DNA from: a virus
Reading direction: 5' to 3' (one strand)
Length of the DNA stretch: 64,000 nucleotides
Virus record (IMG/VR): IMGVR_UViG_3300029319_000010
Location: 50,214 to 114,213 of that record
Position numbers and translations under genes: made by a program. This document shows positions 47,108-58,800 of this stretch, piece by piece. Below the pieces are notes generated by a model. The model did not search any database, had not been told where the DNA came from, and saw only the letters and a list, made by a program, of their open reading frames with translations. The first letter of the stretch is position 1; each line of letters begins with the position of its first letter.

Positions 47108-50100
47108 CTATTTGTTACCTGTATATACATCTGTTTCATCATCAAAGTTTTTCCATCTTTGAATTGAATATGCCCAAGGAGTTATATCACCTATTTCTTT
47201 AATATACTTAGGCAGACCTCTTTTATTACCTCTTTGATAGAAGAATCTTTTATCTCTTTTAAGTTTTCTAAGAAGATCTTCATCAAAATATTTTGCATAT
47301 TGTATATATGGTATATGATGCAAGCTTGTTGCCACGTCCACCATTTCTCCTATAACTCTAGTAATTGGAAGTGGATCCGTGGTTTTCATAGTTATCAAAT
47401 CAGGTAAATTAAAAGGTGTAAAGAATAATACTTCTTTTGCTAACTTTCTTAATGAGTATCTTGCAAAATAACGGAATCTTCTTAAAAAAGTTCCTTTGTC
47501 ATGCGGGTTATCACCTCCAAATAAGAAAGCGGCTAAAGCTAAAGATGTTGCTATTACAAGATAATCATATAAAACCTTATATGCATTTCTTCTTCTAACC
47601 AAAGATATATCAGGATTTTGCGCATCAAAAGTTGCCTTGGCAGTTCCTTTATATATTTGTGCTACAAAGTTACCAAGAGCTCTTTGTCTACCTTCTACCC
47701 AACCTAGGTTTTCATCAAAATACAATGGAGAATATGCTGCTCTACCTAAAGGAGCAACCCACTTACCAAACTGCATTGCAAGCTCACCAAGGAAACTTGC
47801 CTGTAATTGTGTTTTATCATCATAAGCATAGTTACCATGTGCTTGTATATTAAGCTCTCTTATATCATTTCTTATTTTTGCATAGAATTTTTCAAACTGT
47901 TGTTTTGTCTGAACAGGAGTTGCAATTCTTTGATCACCATTTTCAGTAACACTAAGAGTTCTATTTTTAGTATCCATATAGTGTGTAAATCTACCACCTT
48001 CAGCAGCAATATCTAACTTATATTCACCTGTTGTTGAGTCAAAAATACCAATGTTTAATAAAGACTTTTCTTCTAATACTTTACCATCCTTATCTCTAAC
48101 TTGCATCTTAATAGTATCTAGATAAGATCTACCTAATATTGTTTGAACCTTATATTCTACACCATTATTTAAAGCAAAGGCTATATTTGCGGCACTTTCT
48201 GCAACGCCTGCCTGTTGAGCTCTTTGTCTCCCAATCTCTGCAACTTCTGCATAACTATCCATCATTCTCCAATAATCAGTTGATGCCCAGTATTCATTAG
48301 GAGCTTTCATTTTATCAAATCTACCTGCACCAGTAAGCCATGCATATGAACTTCTATGTCCCAGTTTAGCAAATAAACTAGGAAGTGCAGTGGCATAATA
48401 AGCTTTTGTTGCTCTAGCAACAGATCCTCTAGTTACCCAGTTTTGCCCTACAGCTTCTCTCCATGTTGCATTTGTACCTTGTACAAGGTTACCAAAGTTA
48501 GCAATAGGACTTGACCCAACATACAAGAATGATGTAAAAAACTTAAAATTATTTAATATCTTAGGCATATTAGCTTCTTGTCTACCCTTTCCTATATTTC
48601 TATAGAATGTATTTTTCATCCACGTTCTATATCTTTCTGGAAGTTTTGATTCTGATGCTGGTTTAGTTGCTAAACCTTCTGTGCTTGCTCCTCCTGGTTC
48701 AAGTGGATCATACAAACGCCCAGTTCCAACACCAGGAACAATACCTGCTGCAAGATCTGTATAACCTTTATTACCCACTAAACCTCCCGGTTGATATTTT
48801 GCACCATCAATTATATCTTGCACACTATTTAAAAAACCTTTTATTTGGCTCATATTATCATAATGATTTGCCATAGCCATAAAATCTATTAAATTACTAG
48901 CAGCATTTAAACTCATTTCATTTTTTGTAGGTGCATCTTCTAATAACATTATCCTTTGATCTATTTTTTCAATTTCTTCTTTATATTCTTTGGATGTTAT
49001 TTCATCATTATTTCTTTTAACTATAAGCTCTTCTTTTAACTCATATAGTTTTTCAATAGCATTATCATCTTTTGCATTTCCAACATACATAATTGGAGGA
49101 AGTTCTATATGCACACCAGCAATTTTATCAAAAGCAGAGCTTGCAGCCATAGTAGGTTTTAATGGATTTAATCTTGATTTAGCAAATTTCTTTCTTGCAT
49201 CTTTATTTGCAAAATTCCATCCACCCATTTTTTCATACATCCTTGTAAAGTAAGATCCCTCATTACTTAAATTATTAAAAAACTTATTAAATATTAAAGG
49301 ACTTTTACCATTAAATGATTGTTTAGCAGAAGCAGGGAGCATATTTAAATACTCTTCCATAAGCTTTGTATACATTAAATAGAATTCTTTTTTAGCTACA
49401 CCTAGCTGATCATTTGGATCAACTTCCATTATAGCTTTATACTTTGGATTTACAAGATTATCTCCATTTTGAGATACATCTCTAGGAATCCTAGTTAACT
49501 CTCCGTCTACAACTTTTCTATCAAAATCTTTTGGGGGTAAAATTTCTACAACACCTGTTGGTCCACCACCTAAAAAATCATATTCCATTTTTTGATAATC
49601 TTTATCAGGTTTATCTTTCCATTTGTTTCTCCACTTTTGATACTTATATCTACTAACATCAGATTTCTTTTGCCATTTACCACTAACAGTATTAAAATAT
49701 GCAACTTCTGCTCTAGCTTTTTTATAAGCATCGGTGTGTTTGTGATAATCACCATCTCTATATGTATATACACCATCAACTTTTTCTACAGTTTCTGGAG
49801 CATAAAATTTTGCAGCTCTTACTTTAGCTTTATGAACTTTAATATTATGAGCTTTATCCTTATCTGTTAAAACACTTGCATCTTTAATTATATATTCTAA
49901 CGGTTCTCCTAAAGCATCTCTAGTATCTTTTGTTTCTCTGTCCCATATAGCTTGATAATTTTTCCAATCTGTTTTTTGTACAATATTACCAGTAAAGTCT
50001 CCATTCTCTTTAAACTCATACATGTAATGAAAGAAATCTTTTACAAATCTTTTTTGACCTAATATATTTGTTGAAGGTTGTAGTCTTTCCAACTTCTGAA

Positions 50101-52864
50101 CAAGCGGTAAAACTTCATTCTCAATCCTTTTTTCAACCGTATTCATCCCATTTATCTTAGTTGATTTAAATAATTGATCAGCTAATGCTAATAAAGGATT
50201 ATCTGATCCTGCAACTGTACCAAGATAATAATCAGTACTTGTTTGATCTTGTATAAAATTTAAAAGATCATCTAATGCTGCCTCATCAAACTTTTCAGAC
50301 TCTCTACTATAAAATGGATTATTAGTATTATTCATTATATAGAGTTTGATTGCAGACTTTTTACCTTCAAGCAGTAGAGATTTTTTATTTTTTCCAGTAC
50401 CCATCAACTTATTAAGTTGTCTCTTTACTTTGTCTCTTAACTTGTTCTCTGAATCAGAAAATTTTATATCATTAGGTTCTATATTAAGTTCTTCAAGACT
50501 AGCTGAAGCATCTGCTAAGCTACTAAATGAATCAATAAAGTTTCCAAAGAAGTCAAGTGCACTTAAATAATCTTTATAGTTTACCATTTTTTTAGGATCA
50601 TTTATATAATCCGCCATCTTTTCAATTTCTTTTGATGCATTTGTTAACATCTTTTCATAGGTAAGATCAAAAGCTCCTGCTTCTAGACCATGTGAAATAA
50701 GACTATTATTTATATCAATAAACTTAAGTGTCTTTGCAGCAACAGAACCATCATCATTTAAAACTTTTTGTGAATTGATTGCACGTGTAGCTTTTTGTAG
50801 ATTTATAAATTCAACTCTATAGTCTTCTAATACTTTTGCACGTAACTTATTTGTAGCTATCCCTTCAAAAACCTCACGGTTGCTAAGATCTTTAGCTGCA
50901 GCTTCATAAGCATTTGATTCTATTTCTTCATCTGATAATTTAGATAATTCTTCTGATAAATTTTCTGATGCATCTTCTACACTTCTGTCTCGTGTAAGAG
51001 GTTTTACAATAAGATCTGTGTAATCTGTATAATTAGATATATCTTGGGAGATAGGGGCTTCTACTGTTCCATCTGCTTTTATAATTATTGTCTTAGCTTT
51101 GTCACTAGTTTTATAGCCTTTATTTTGTAATATCCTTAGTTGAGCACTAGCCTCTATACCAAACAACATCTTTCTTGTAATACCATCAGGTAATAATTTA
51201 GAAAATGCTCCATTTTGATTTAACTTTAAAGTTTCAATAATACCCGCATCTCCAATATCATTAAATATATTTATAGGTGTAAGATCACCATTCTCTTCAA
51301 TAGCAAGCAAACTTATTGTGCTAGCACGTTTAGACTTTGTATCTGCAACAACTACATTTGGGACTATAACAGCACCTATTTCTTTATATCCTCTTACTCT
51401 TTCAGATAGTCCTTCATATATTTTTTTTATATAGTCTTCATTATTTATTGTCTTTAACTTAGATATGTCAACATCTTGATTTAATATAACAGCCTCTGCA
51501 ATTATATTTAAATCTTGTGATCTTTCTGTTACACCTTCTTGACTAATATCAAGTTCAACACCCATATAATCCATGACAGATTCACTTACATCATTAACAT
51601 CATCTATATTATAGTATTTACCATCAACATTTATTACTATAGGATCTTCTAATTGTTTTATATAATCTGCTGCTGTAAAATTTTCTATGTTTCTTTCTGC
51701 TTCTCTACTTGCATATGTAAGTCTATCAACTATATCTTTTTGTTTATCAGTTGCTTCTTCATTTATTTGAGTTATTAATGCAGATCTATTATCAGACAAT
51801 GCAAACTGAACTGCTGTATTTTTAATTACCTCATCATTTAAATTAAACTTTAAATCTTTTGTATTTAATAACTTAGTTATATCTGATATAGTACTTGTAG
51901 ACTTGATATCTGCTACAGAAAGATTAGCCCCGGATATATATTTAAATAAGTTTTTTACAACATTACCAATAAACTTTAGCAAGTCCATTACTCTTTGCTT
52001 CCAAGTATTTGTAGGTTCTTGTTCAAACTCCTTATTAAAGTTATTACTTAACGCTTTAGTTAAAAACTCTCTGTCTAAGTTCTCTTGAGTATAGTTCTTA
52101 TATATCTCTTGTGTTTGTTCTAGTAGCTCTGGATATATCTTTTTAGCCTCTGATAATAAATTTTTATATAAAGCATTGTTCTCTGCCTCCACTGTGTTTA
52201 CAAACGGGTGTAGTATTTCTTCAGCAACTGTCTCCGGGCTTACACTACCTTTTACAATCTTAACTGTATTATCAACATAGTAAGCTTTAACATTAAAGAA
52301 TGATGATCCATAACTTAATTCTTTTTGTTCTTCACTAAGATTATCATAATATGCTCGTGCCTCTTGTCTACTAACTACATCTATATCAAGCTGAGGAAAC
52401 ATTTTTAACATATGATCTATAACATCTAGTGAGTGAGCATCATTATCTCTAGATAGAATCATATTAGATTTATTAAACTTAGAAGCATCTATTTCTAAAA
52501 CTAAACCATCTCCCATAAACTTTACACTATAACTTGAAGGCGGAACACTCCAAACTTTCATAAGTCTATATATCTTTTGAGTGTTTTTAGTTTGATCTGG
52601 TTTAACCATATACATGTCACCAACTCTTGTTACTAAATTTCTATTTGAAAAATTATTTAGTAATATATTTTTATATGAGTTTTGATCAACAGACATAGCC
52701 TCTTCCTTTTGTCTCAAGAATGTATTTACATCTTGCAAAGAAGGCAGGGCCTCTGTGTTATTACTTTCTTGCCACTTAGTCATAATGCTATCTACAACTA
52801 TAGGGTTCTTATACTTAGCATTTATAGCTTTCCATTGGGCTGTATTTCTATTAAAACATGTCAT
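47108..52864 (-). CDS. Giant virion protein 2 (putative ejected/cargo protein)
   Basis: 1918 residues. Residues 210-225 TVAEEILHPFVN resemble a zincin helix, but the first His of HExxH is Glu, so any metalloprotease is inactive. Large charged helical parts (residues 600-1000), a Gly/Pro-rich part, and near residue 1800 a hydrophobic segment (VIATSLALAAFLFGGD) that could span a membrane. The N-terminus is a short structured domain; the C-terminus ends ETDVYTGNK. Long adjacent proteins beside the giant polymerase-like gene are typical of crAss-like cargo proteins injected with the genome. 3-nt gap to the larger gene. Confidence 0.6.
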   Translation of the reverse strand: MTCFNRNTAQWKAINAKYKNPIVVDSIMTKWQESNNTEALPSLQDVNTFLRQKEEAMSVDQNSYKNILLNNFSNRNLVTRVGDMYMVKPDQTKNTQKIYRLMKVWSVPPSSYSVKFMGDGLVLEIDASKFNKSNMILSRDNDAHSLDVIDHMLKMFPQLDIDVVSRQEARAYYDNLSEEQKELSYGSSFFNVKAYYVDNTVKIVKGSVSPETVAEEILHPFVNTVEAENNALYKNLLSEAKKIYPELLEQTQEIYKNYTQENLDREFLTKALSNNFNKEFEQEPTNTWKQRVMDLLKFIGNVVKNLFKYISGANLSVADIKSTSTISDITKLLNTKDLKFNLNDEVIKNTAVQFALSDNRSALITQINEEATDKQKDIVDRLTYASREAERNIENFTAADYIKQLEDPIVINVDGKYYNIDDVNDVSESVMDYMGVELDISQEGVTERSQDLNIIAEAVILNQDVDISKLKTINNEDYIKKIYEGLSERVRGYKEIGAVIVPNVVVADTKSKRASTISLLAIEENGDLTPINIFNDIGDAGIIETLKLNQNGAFSKLLPDGITRKMLFGIEASAQLRILQNKGYKTSDKAKTIIIKADGTVEAPISQDISNYTDYTDLIVKPLTRDRSVEDASENLSEELSKLSDEEIESNAYEAAAKDLSNREVFEGIATNKLRAKVLEDYRVEFINLQKATRAINSQKVLNDDGSVAAKTLKFIDINNSLISHGLEAGAFDLTYEKMLTNASKEIEKMADYINDPKKMVNYKDYLSALDFFGNFIDSFSSLADASASLEELNIEPNDIKFSDSENKLRDKVKRQLNKLMGTGKNKKSLLLEGKKSAIKLYIMNNTNNPFYSRESEKFDEAALDDLLNFIQDQTSTDYYLGTVAGSDNPLLALADQLFKSTKINGMNTVEKRIENEVLPLVQKLERLQPSTNILGQKRFVKDFFHYMYEFKENGDFTGNIVQKTDWKNYQAIWDRETKDTRDALGEPLEYIIKDASVLTDKDKAHNIKVHKAKVRAAKFYAPETVEKVDGVYTYRDGDYHKHTDAYKKARAEVAYFNTVSGKWQKKSDVSRYKYQKWRNKWKDKPDKDYQKMEYDFLGGGPTGVVEILPPKDFDRKVVDGELTRIPRDVSQNGDNLVNPKYKAIMEVDPNDQLGVAKKEFYLMYTKLMEEYLNMLPASAKQSFNGKSPLIFNKFFNNLSNEGSYFTRMYEKMGGWNFANKDARKKFAKSRLNPLKPTMAASSAFDKIAGVHIELPPIMYVGNAKDDNAIEKLYELKEELIVKRNNDEITSKEYKEEIEKIDQRIMLLEDAPTKNEMSLNAASNLIDFMAMANHYDNMSQIKGFLNSVQDIIDGAKYQPGGLVGNKGYTDLAAGIVPGVGTGRLYDPLEPGGASTEGLATKPASESKLPERYRTWMKNTFYRNIGKGRQEANMPKILNNFKFFTSFLYVGSSPIANFGNLVQGTNATWREAVGQNWVTRGSVARATKAYYATALPSLFAKLGHRSSYAWLTGAGRFDKMKAPNEYWASTDYWRMMDSYAEVAEIGRQRAQQAGVAESAANIAFALNNGVEYKVQTILGRSYLDTIKMQVRDKDGKVLEEKSLLNIGIFDSTTGEYKLDIAAEGGRFTHYMDTKNRTLSVTENGDQRIATPVQTKQQFEKFYAKIRNDIRELNIQAHGNYAYDDKTQLQASFLGELAMQFGKWVAPLGRAAYSPLYFDENLGWVEGRQRALGNFVAQIYKGTAKATFDAQNPDISLVRRRNAYKVLYDYLVIATSLALAAFLFGGDNPHDKGTFLRRFRYFARYSLRKLAKEVLFFTPFNLPDLITMKTTDPLPITRVIGEMVDVATSLHHIPYIQYAKYFDEDLLRKLKRDKRFFYQRGNKRGLPKYIKEIGDITPWAYSIQRWKNFDDETDVYTGNK

Positions 52865-52866
52865 AT

Positions 52867-55800
52867 CTATTTACCTTTACATTTTTTAATATCCTCCATA
52901 AATTCCTCTTTTGTATCATATAGTTGTTTAGGATCTTGATACAAAGCTATCAAATCTTCTGCACTTCTCACACCTAAACCACCTAAATTTTCTGCTACAG
53001 CAATATTTTGTTTTTCTGACTCTGTAAGTTTATCATACTCTTCAGTCAAAAACTTAACATCCTCATTTTGTTCACCGGGTATTTCAAGAGCATCTTCTTT
53101 TAATCCTGTTAAATCTATTTCTAACTCTTCTTGTGCTTCTTCTAATTCCTCTGCAGTAAATTCAAGATCTTTAAATGGATCAAGCCCCTCTTGCTCTTCA
53201 GTTATTTTTACTTCTTTTGGTTTAACATCTGCCCCTTTCTCATTTTTAAAACCTTGCTCAGTGGCACTTATAGCATCACCTAATTCTCCTAACTGATTAG
53301 TATCTTCTTCAGCTAGTCCTTCTACTAAGCTAGTAGGATCAGTTTCCATAAACTCTTGCATAGGTATCTTATTTTCTAATCTGTCTTTTCTATTTTCCAT
53401 CAATAAGCTAAACGCAGGTCTTTTACTTGTAAATACATCACCTATATCTGTTGCACTATCTACACCTAAAGATTCAGTTTCAGTGTATATAGCATTAACA
53501 CCTAATATTTCACTAACTCTACCATCTGTTTCTGATTTTAAATTATACATTAAAGTTTGTTGATCAGCACCTCTATCTAAAATCTTTGGTACAGTAACAC
53601 TTGTTAACACTTCTGTAATAAACGTTGTCTCTTTTCCTGACCCAGTTTTAATTTTTCTAACTAATGGGAATTTAATTAAGTCATAATCTTTATTATTGAT
53701 TGTAAGATTAACAACCTCAAAACCTTTTCCTTTTAATTGTTTTTTATTTAAGCTCAATCTCTTTTTAAAAGCCTCAACACTAAGTTGTTTACCATATTGT
53801 TTTTTCTTTTGAGCTTCATACTTTCTTATAAGTCTACCTTTGAGTTTTCTATCTTGAGCAGGGCCAAGTTTTGCAAATAAGTTTACATAAGTTTCACCTA
53901 GACCTGAATCAAATTGAACTGCTCCACCTTGAACTGCTGCAGGTTGTTTTTCTGCAACTTCTTCTGTAGTCTTCTTTACAAGAGTTAAATAACCTTTTAG
54001 TCTTGAATCTGTATTAGACATTGCATCATAATACTCTTTAGTATATCCTGTTAAAATAGAAAATTTTGATGAAAAGTTTTTTACACTTTTTTGTTTCTTA
54101 GTTAATCTTATTATATCAGTAATTTCATATGGATTACCCTCTGCACCTATTCGTATAATATGACCCTTCTTTGCATTAGCATATAGTTTATTCTCTGTAG
54201 ATATTGCTTTTATCTGACCAGAAAATAATCCCTCTTCTAATGATATGTCTTTTTTATATCTACTATCTTCAGCAGCTATATTATAGTTTAAACTTGACTC
54301 ATCTTTAAATTCTTTTAATGCTAATCTTGCATTACCTGCCCTACTAACTTTTAAATTAAAACTATTTTTATGTGATAGCAATATACTTTTTACAACTTGA
54401 TTAGTTATTTCATTTAACGTTGCTCCAAAAACTTCTCTATATCTTGTATCATCTAATGTTTCTGATTTTAAAAGACTATGTGCAGGGCTTACAGCACTAA
54501 TGATATCCTTCAACATTACAGGAGGCATAACATTTATAAAAGAATCTCTTGCAAAAGTAAAGCCATCTTTAACTAATAAATAGTTTAATAGATGGTTCAT
54601 GTCTTGATAGTTTTGTTCATCTTTTGTATAGATGTTTGCTATATCACGTCCTATCTCTATCATCATTGCATCTGGAACTGTCTTCCAAGTATTTGCAACA
54701 ATCCTATCAATCATTTGCTTATTATTAGGATTATCATATGTAATAGGTTTTAAGAAGTCATATAAGAAGTAACTATCAGGATTATTTTTCATAAGCCTTC
54801 TCATTACATCCATAATAATTAATGGTGTATTCTCACTTGCTTCAGGATATATAATACCATTATCTAGTGTTACTAACCTTTTTCCATCACCTCTAGTTTT
54901 TAGTCTATGTATAAAAGACTTTGCTGTTAAATATGATATTATACTTTTCTTTATTTCACCTCTACTCTCAACAGATCTTGCAGCACCTTTATAGTGAGAA
55001 AGAACTATATCAGTTATTTGTTCAAAAGGTTTTGTTTTAGAAATAAACACAGAAGGAGTAACTTTATTAATCATACTTGCCATTCTATATAATGTTGTCA
55101 AATATGGTTGTGTTTTAACTCCACCAATATCATTTATCTGACCAAAGAACTTTCTAAAGTCTACAGGTACACTACTATTTTTAAAATCACTATCTGATTT
55201 ATTTATATCTAAGTCATCTAAAGATTTTAAAGATCTTTCTAGGTCTAAAGTTGATGATCCTATACCATCTATAAAGTTTGGTAGAGCAATAAACTTATTT
55301 GTTGCTCGTTTAATTCTTTCTAAAGTTAAAAATTGTTGTAAAACTTTAAGCTCTGCTTCTTCTAATTTTTCATATGCTTCTGAGCCAACCTCAACTTCAC
55401 CCGTAAACGTTTTACTTAAAGTTTTTACACCTCCAACATACTCCCATGCATTTAATTGTTCTGTTAAAACTTCTGTTGACATACGTAAAGTAGCAGCATT
55501 TTCTAGAAGGAATGGTTTATCGGTTGTCATTGCTTCTATCTTTTTTTCTATAATTTTAGAAATATTAGCAGGTTCATTATTTCTAATTTTACTACTATAC
55601 ATTCTATATACATCTTTAATTGTAGGATGATTAACCATCATTACAGGAATTCTAATTGGCATACCAAGTGCTACACCATTTGCTACTGTAGATAGTGCTT
55701 GTTTATTAAGACCTAAGAAATATGCTATATTGTATTTAGCATTGTCTGTCATCCCTGTGATCTCTGCAGATCCCATAAACGCTCTTCTTATAAGTTCATT

Positions 55801-58800
55801 TTGATTTTTTGGATCTAAAATATAAGGGTTTGTAAATTCATTATAGTTTTGACCATCTATAACTAGTTTGCCAAACTGTGATCCATCTCTTAAATCTAAA
55901 CCATATTCTGAAAATATATGAAAGTTCAAGTTTTGTGGAACTATAGAACCAATGTTCTTTGCACCATCATGAAAACTATCATATATCCTTAGTATATCAT
56001 TTAAGAAATCTGTATCAGTTGAAGAATCAAAAATTCTTTTTCTATTAGCAAAAGACTTAACTTGACTTTCTAAGTTGGTAAGTAAATCAGTTAATGGATC
56101 TATAGAAGTAGGCTCATTAGCAACACCAACACTACTATATTCAGAAGGTGCTTCCATTCTTGGATTAGACTGTAATGCTATTTTAGTATCTAGAAGTATA
56201 TTATTATTTGCTGCCTCATAAGGCTCTATTTTAAATTTATTTTTATAATCAATATACTCTTCTTTTGACTTTGGTTTATTTAACTGATGCAGTGCTCCCA
56301 AAATTTCTTCTTGACTTATATCTACTTTTATATATTTAGGCCCAAACTCATCTTCCTTTTTATTATATGTAAAGTCCTCTGCCTTTGCAAATCTTAATTT
56401 TGATTCTTTTGCATTCCATCCTGGTACTGTCTGATCTTCATTTTCTCTAAGCCACTCAGTCCACATAACTTCTACCTCATCCTCTTCATATAAAAGTTTG
56501 TATTCTTCTTCAAGTGCTCCTGGATTTTTTCTTTTATACTTTCTAAGAGCAAGATTATATATAGATCCTGACCTTTGCACTTCTCTTTCTACAAAGTTTA
56601 AGTACTCTTCATATAATGTATCCTCTGATTTATTATTTACACCCTTAGTTGATCTATTAGGATCTACTGGCACACCATCACCATACTCAATAATTTTACC
56701 ACCCTTTACATATACATCTTTTTCTTGATTATATACTTGATCAATATCAAGGTCACGTCCAGAACGTAGCATATAAGATTGAGAAATCATACCTGATGAT
56801 GCCATCCATGGTGGTAAAAAGTCTACTATCTTACCATAAGCAGCAGAGTGAGCATCCTGTGCAGGTACAGTAGCAGTATATAAATCACTTACTTCATCTG
56901 GTATAACTTCATCATTTTTTATTTGACTCATGTAAGATCTTTGAGGTGCAACAATCATTTCATGATATCTTAAATCACTCTTTGATCCATCTTTATTTAA
57001 CTTAACTACACTACCTCTTAAACCATCTATAAATAAATCTCCTACTTCTAATGGCTTATCTAAAACTTGATCTAGATATTCTTTTGTAATGTTATCTTCT
57101 CTTTTTAAGTTCAAAGGCTGACCTGTTCTTGTTAATCTTAAAGCTTCTCTTTGATCTGATGGTTTTAATTCATAACCTCTAACAACCTCCCAAGCTACAG
57201 GTATACCATCTTCTATAAGTTTTACTCTCTTAACTCTAGCTCCTAATGCATTTGTAATTAATGTTGTATTAAAACCAGGAACTCTTTCATTAAATGTACT
57301 ATTAAAGAATGTTAAAAATAATTGTTCAAACTTTGTTGAAGTTAAACTATTATTAAGATCAGGTGAGTTTTTAAATAACTCTACCATTTGATTATTTGCC
57401 TGAGATGCCTCTAAAGATGATATTGCATAGTCTTTAAAAGTTTGTAAATCTGGTGTCATTTTACCTAGATCTCTAGCTTCTTCAAGTGCTACAATAGCTT
57501 CATCTAAAGTAAATATTAAATTCATTTTAGATAGTAAAGAAGACTTAGCTTTTTCTCCCTCTACTTTATTATATATACCTCTTAGTTTTCCTAAAGTCAT
57601 TGACTCACCAAATACATTTATATCTGCACTATTATCTTGCTCAGATGAAACTATAATTTTCATTTGTTTAAGATTGCTAATTGTATTTTTACCAGCAACT
57701 TGTTTTTGTTGTTGATACATAAAGTTTGCATCAAGATATGTAATTGAGTTAGTTAAATCTTTAGGACTTAATGTTTCACTTAGTGTAGAAATATCTTCAA
57801 AGCTTAATACTTTACTCTTTTCTGCTTTTGATGCAGAAGCAGGAGTAGCTAAAGCAACAACTTCTTGATTAGCTTCTATTGCTTTTAAGTTTTCATGAAT
57901 AGCAAAAAACTCTGGGTTTGTTATAGATGGAGTTGTAAAGTTTGTAGAAGGATCTCCAACTATCTGATCTGATAAAAACATAATAGACATTTTATCATAA
58001 ATCTTACCATCACCATAAGCAAACTTTTCACTTTGAACCTGACCACCTAAAGAAAGTAAGCCATTCACTCCTTCAGATCCTAAAATTTCACTAACGTTAA
58101 TAATTTCTCCTTGCTCAATTCTGTTTATTAATTCTAGTTTAGCTTTAGAAGTACCAACCCCATAGTTTAAATACTTTGCACCTTTCATTGTTGCAAATAT
58201 CAAACCATCAGTTTCTTCCATACCTTTAAATTTTCTATCTTCAAAAATAACTTGAGCAATAGAATTTTTACCCATAGTATGAGTAATACCAAACTCAGGT
58301 GCTATAGTTTCAAAAGCTACATCTCTACCAGTTATTGCAAACTGTTTATTTCTTTTGTTCTCAACTGTTGCATCTGCTAAACTTTTATTTGTATTACCAA
58401 GTAAAGCTTTATTTATTGTAGACGCATTTAAATAAGCATTAAAAAATATTTGTCTTAGGTTATGTTGTTGTTGACCCGCAACTAAATTTAAATCTTGAGT
58501 AACAGTGCCTGCTACAGGATCACCTGCTGATGTATTTAAATTACCAGAGATATTACTAGTTACTAGCTTTAAAATATCCTCATTTACTATCATATCATTA
58601 AACATAGTAAACTTATTCTCAAGTGTTTCCATCACCTGATATTGTAATTGATCTATAAGTATACCTGGAGTTTCTTCAACTGCCTCAGTAAAAGTATATA
58701 GTTCATTTGTTTCTGGATTTTTTGTTACAAGTAAATCCTCAACTCCTGTTATAATAGAATCATCTTCTATAAATTCATCAGTAGATTCTGTAAATAAACT

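Noticed and set aside
47632-49253. Several short rightward ORFs under the giant gene
   Set aside because: Antisense shadows of a continuous 1918-codon frame; no homology or promoters.
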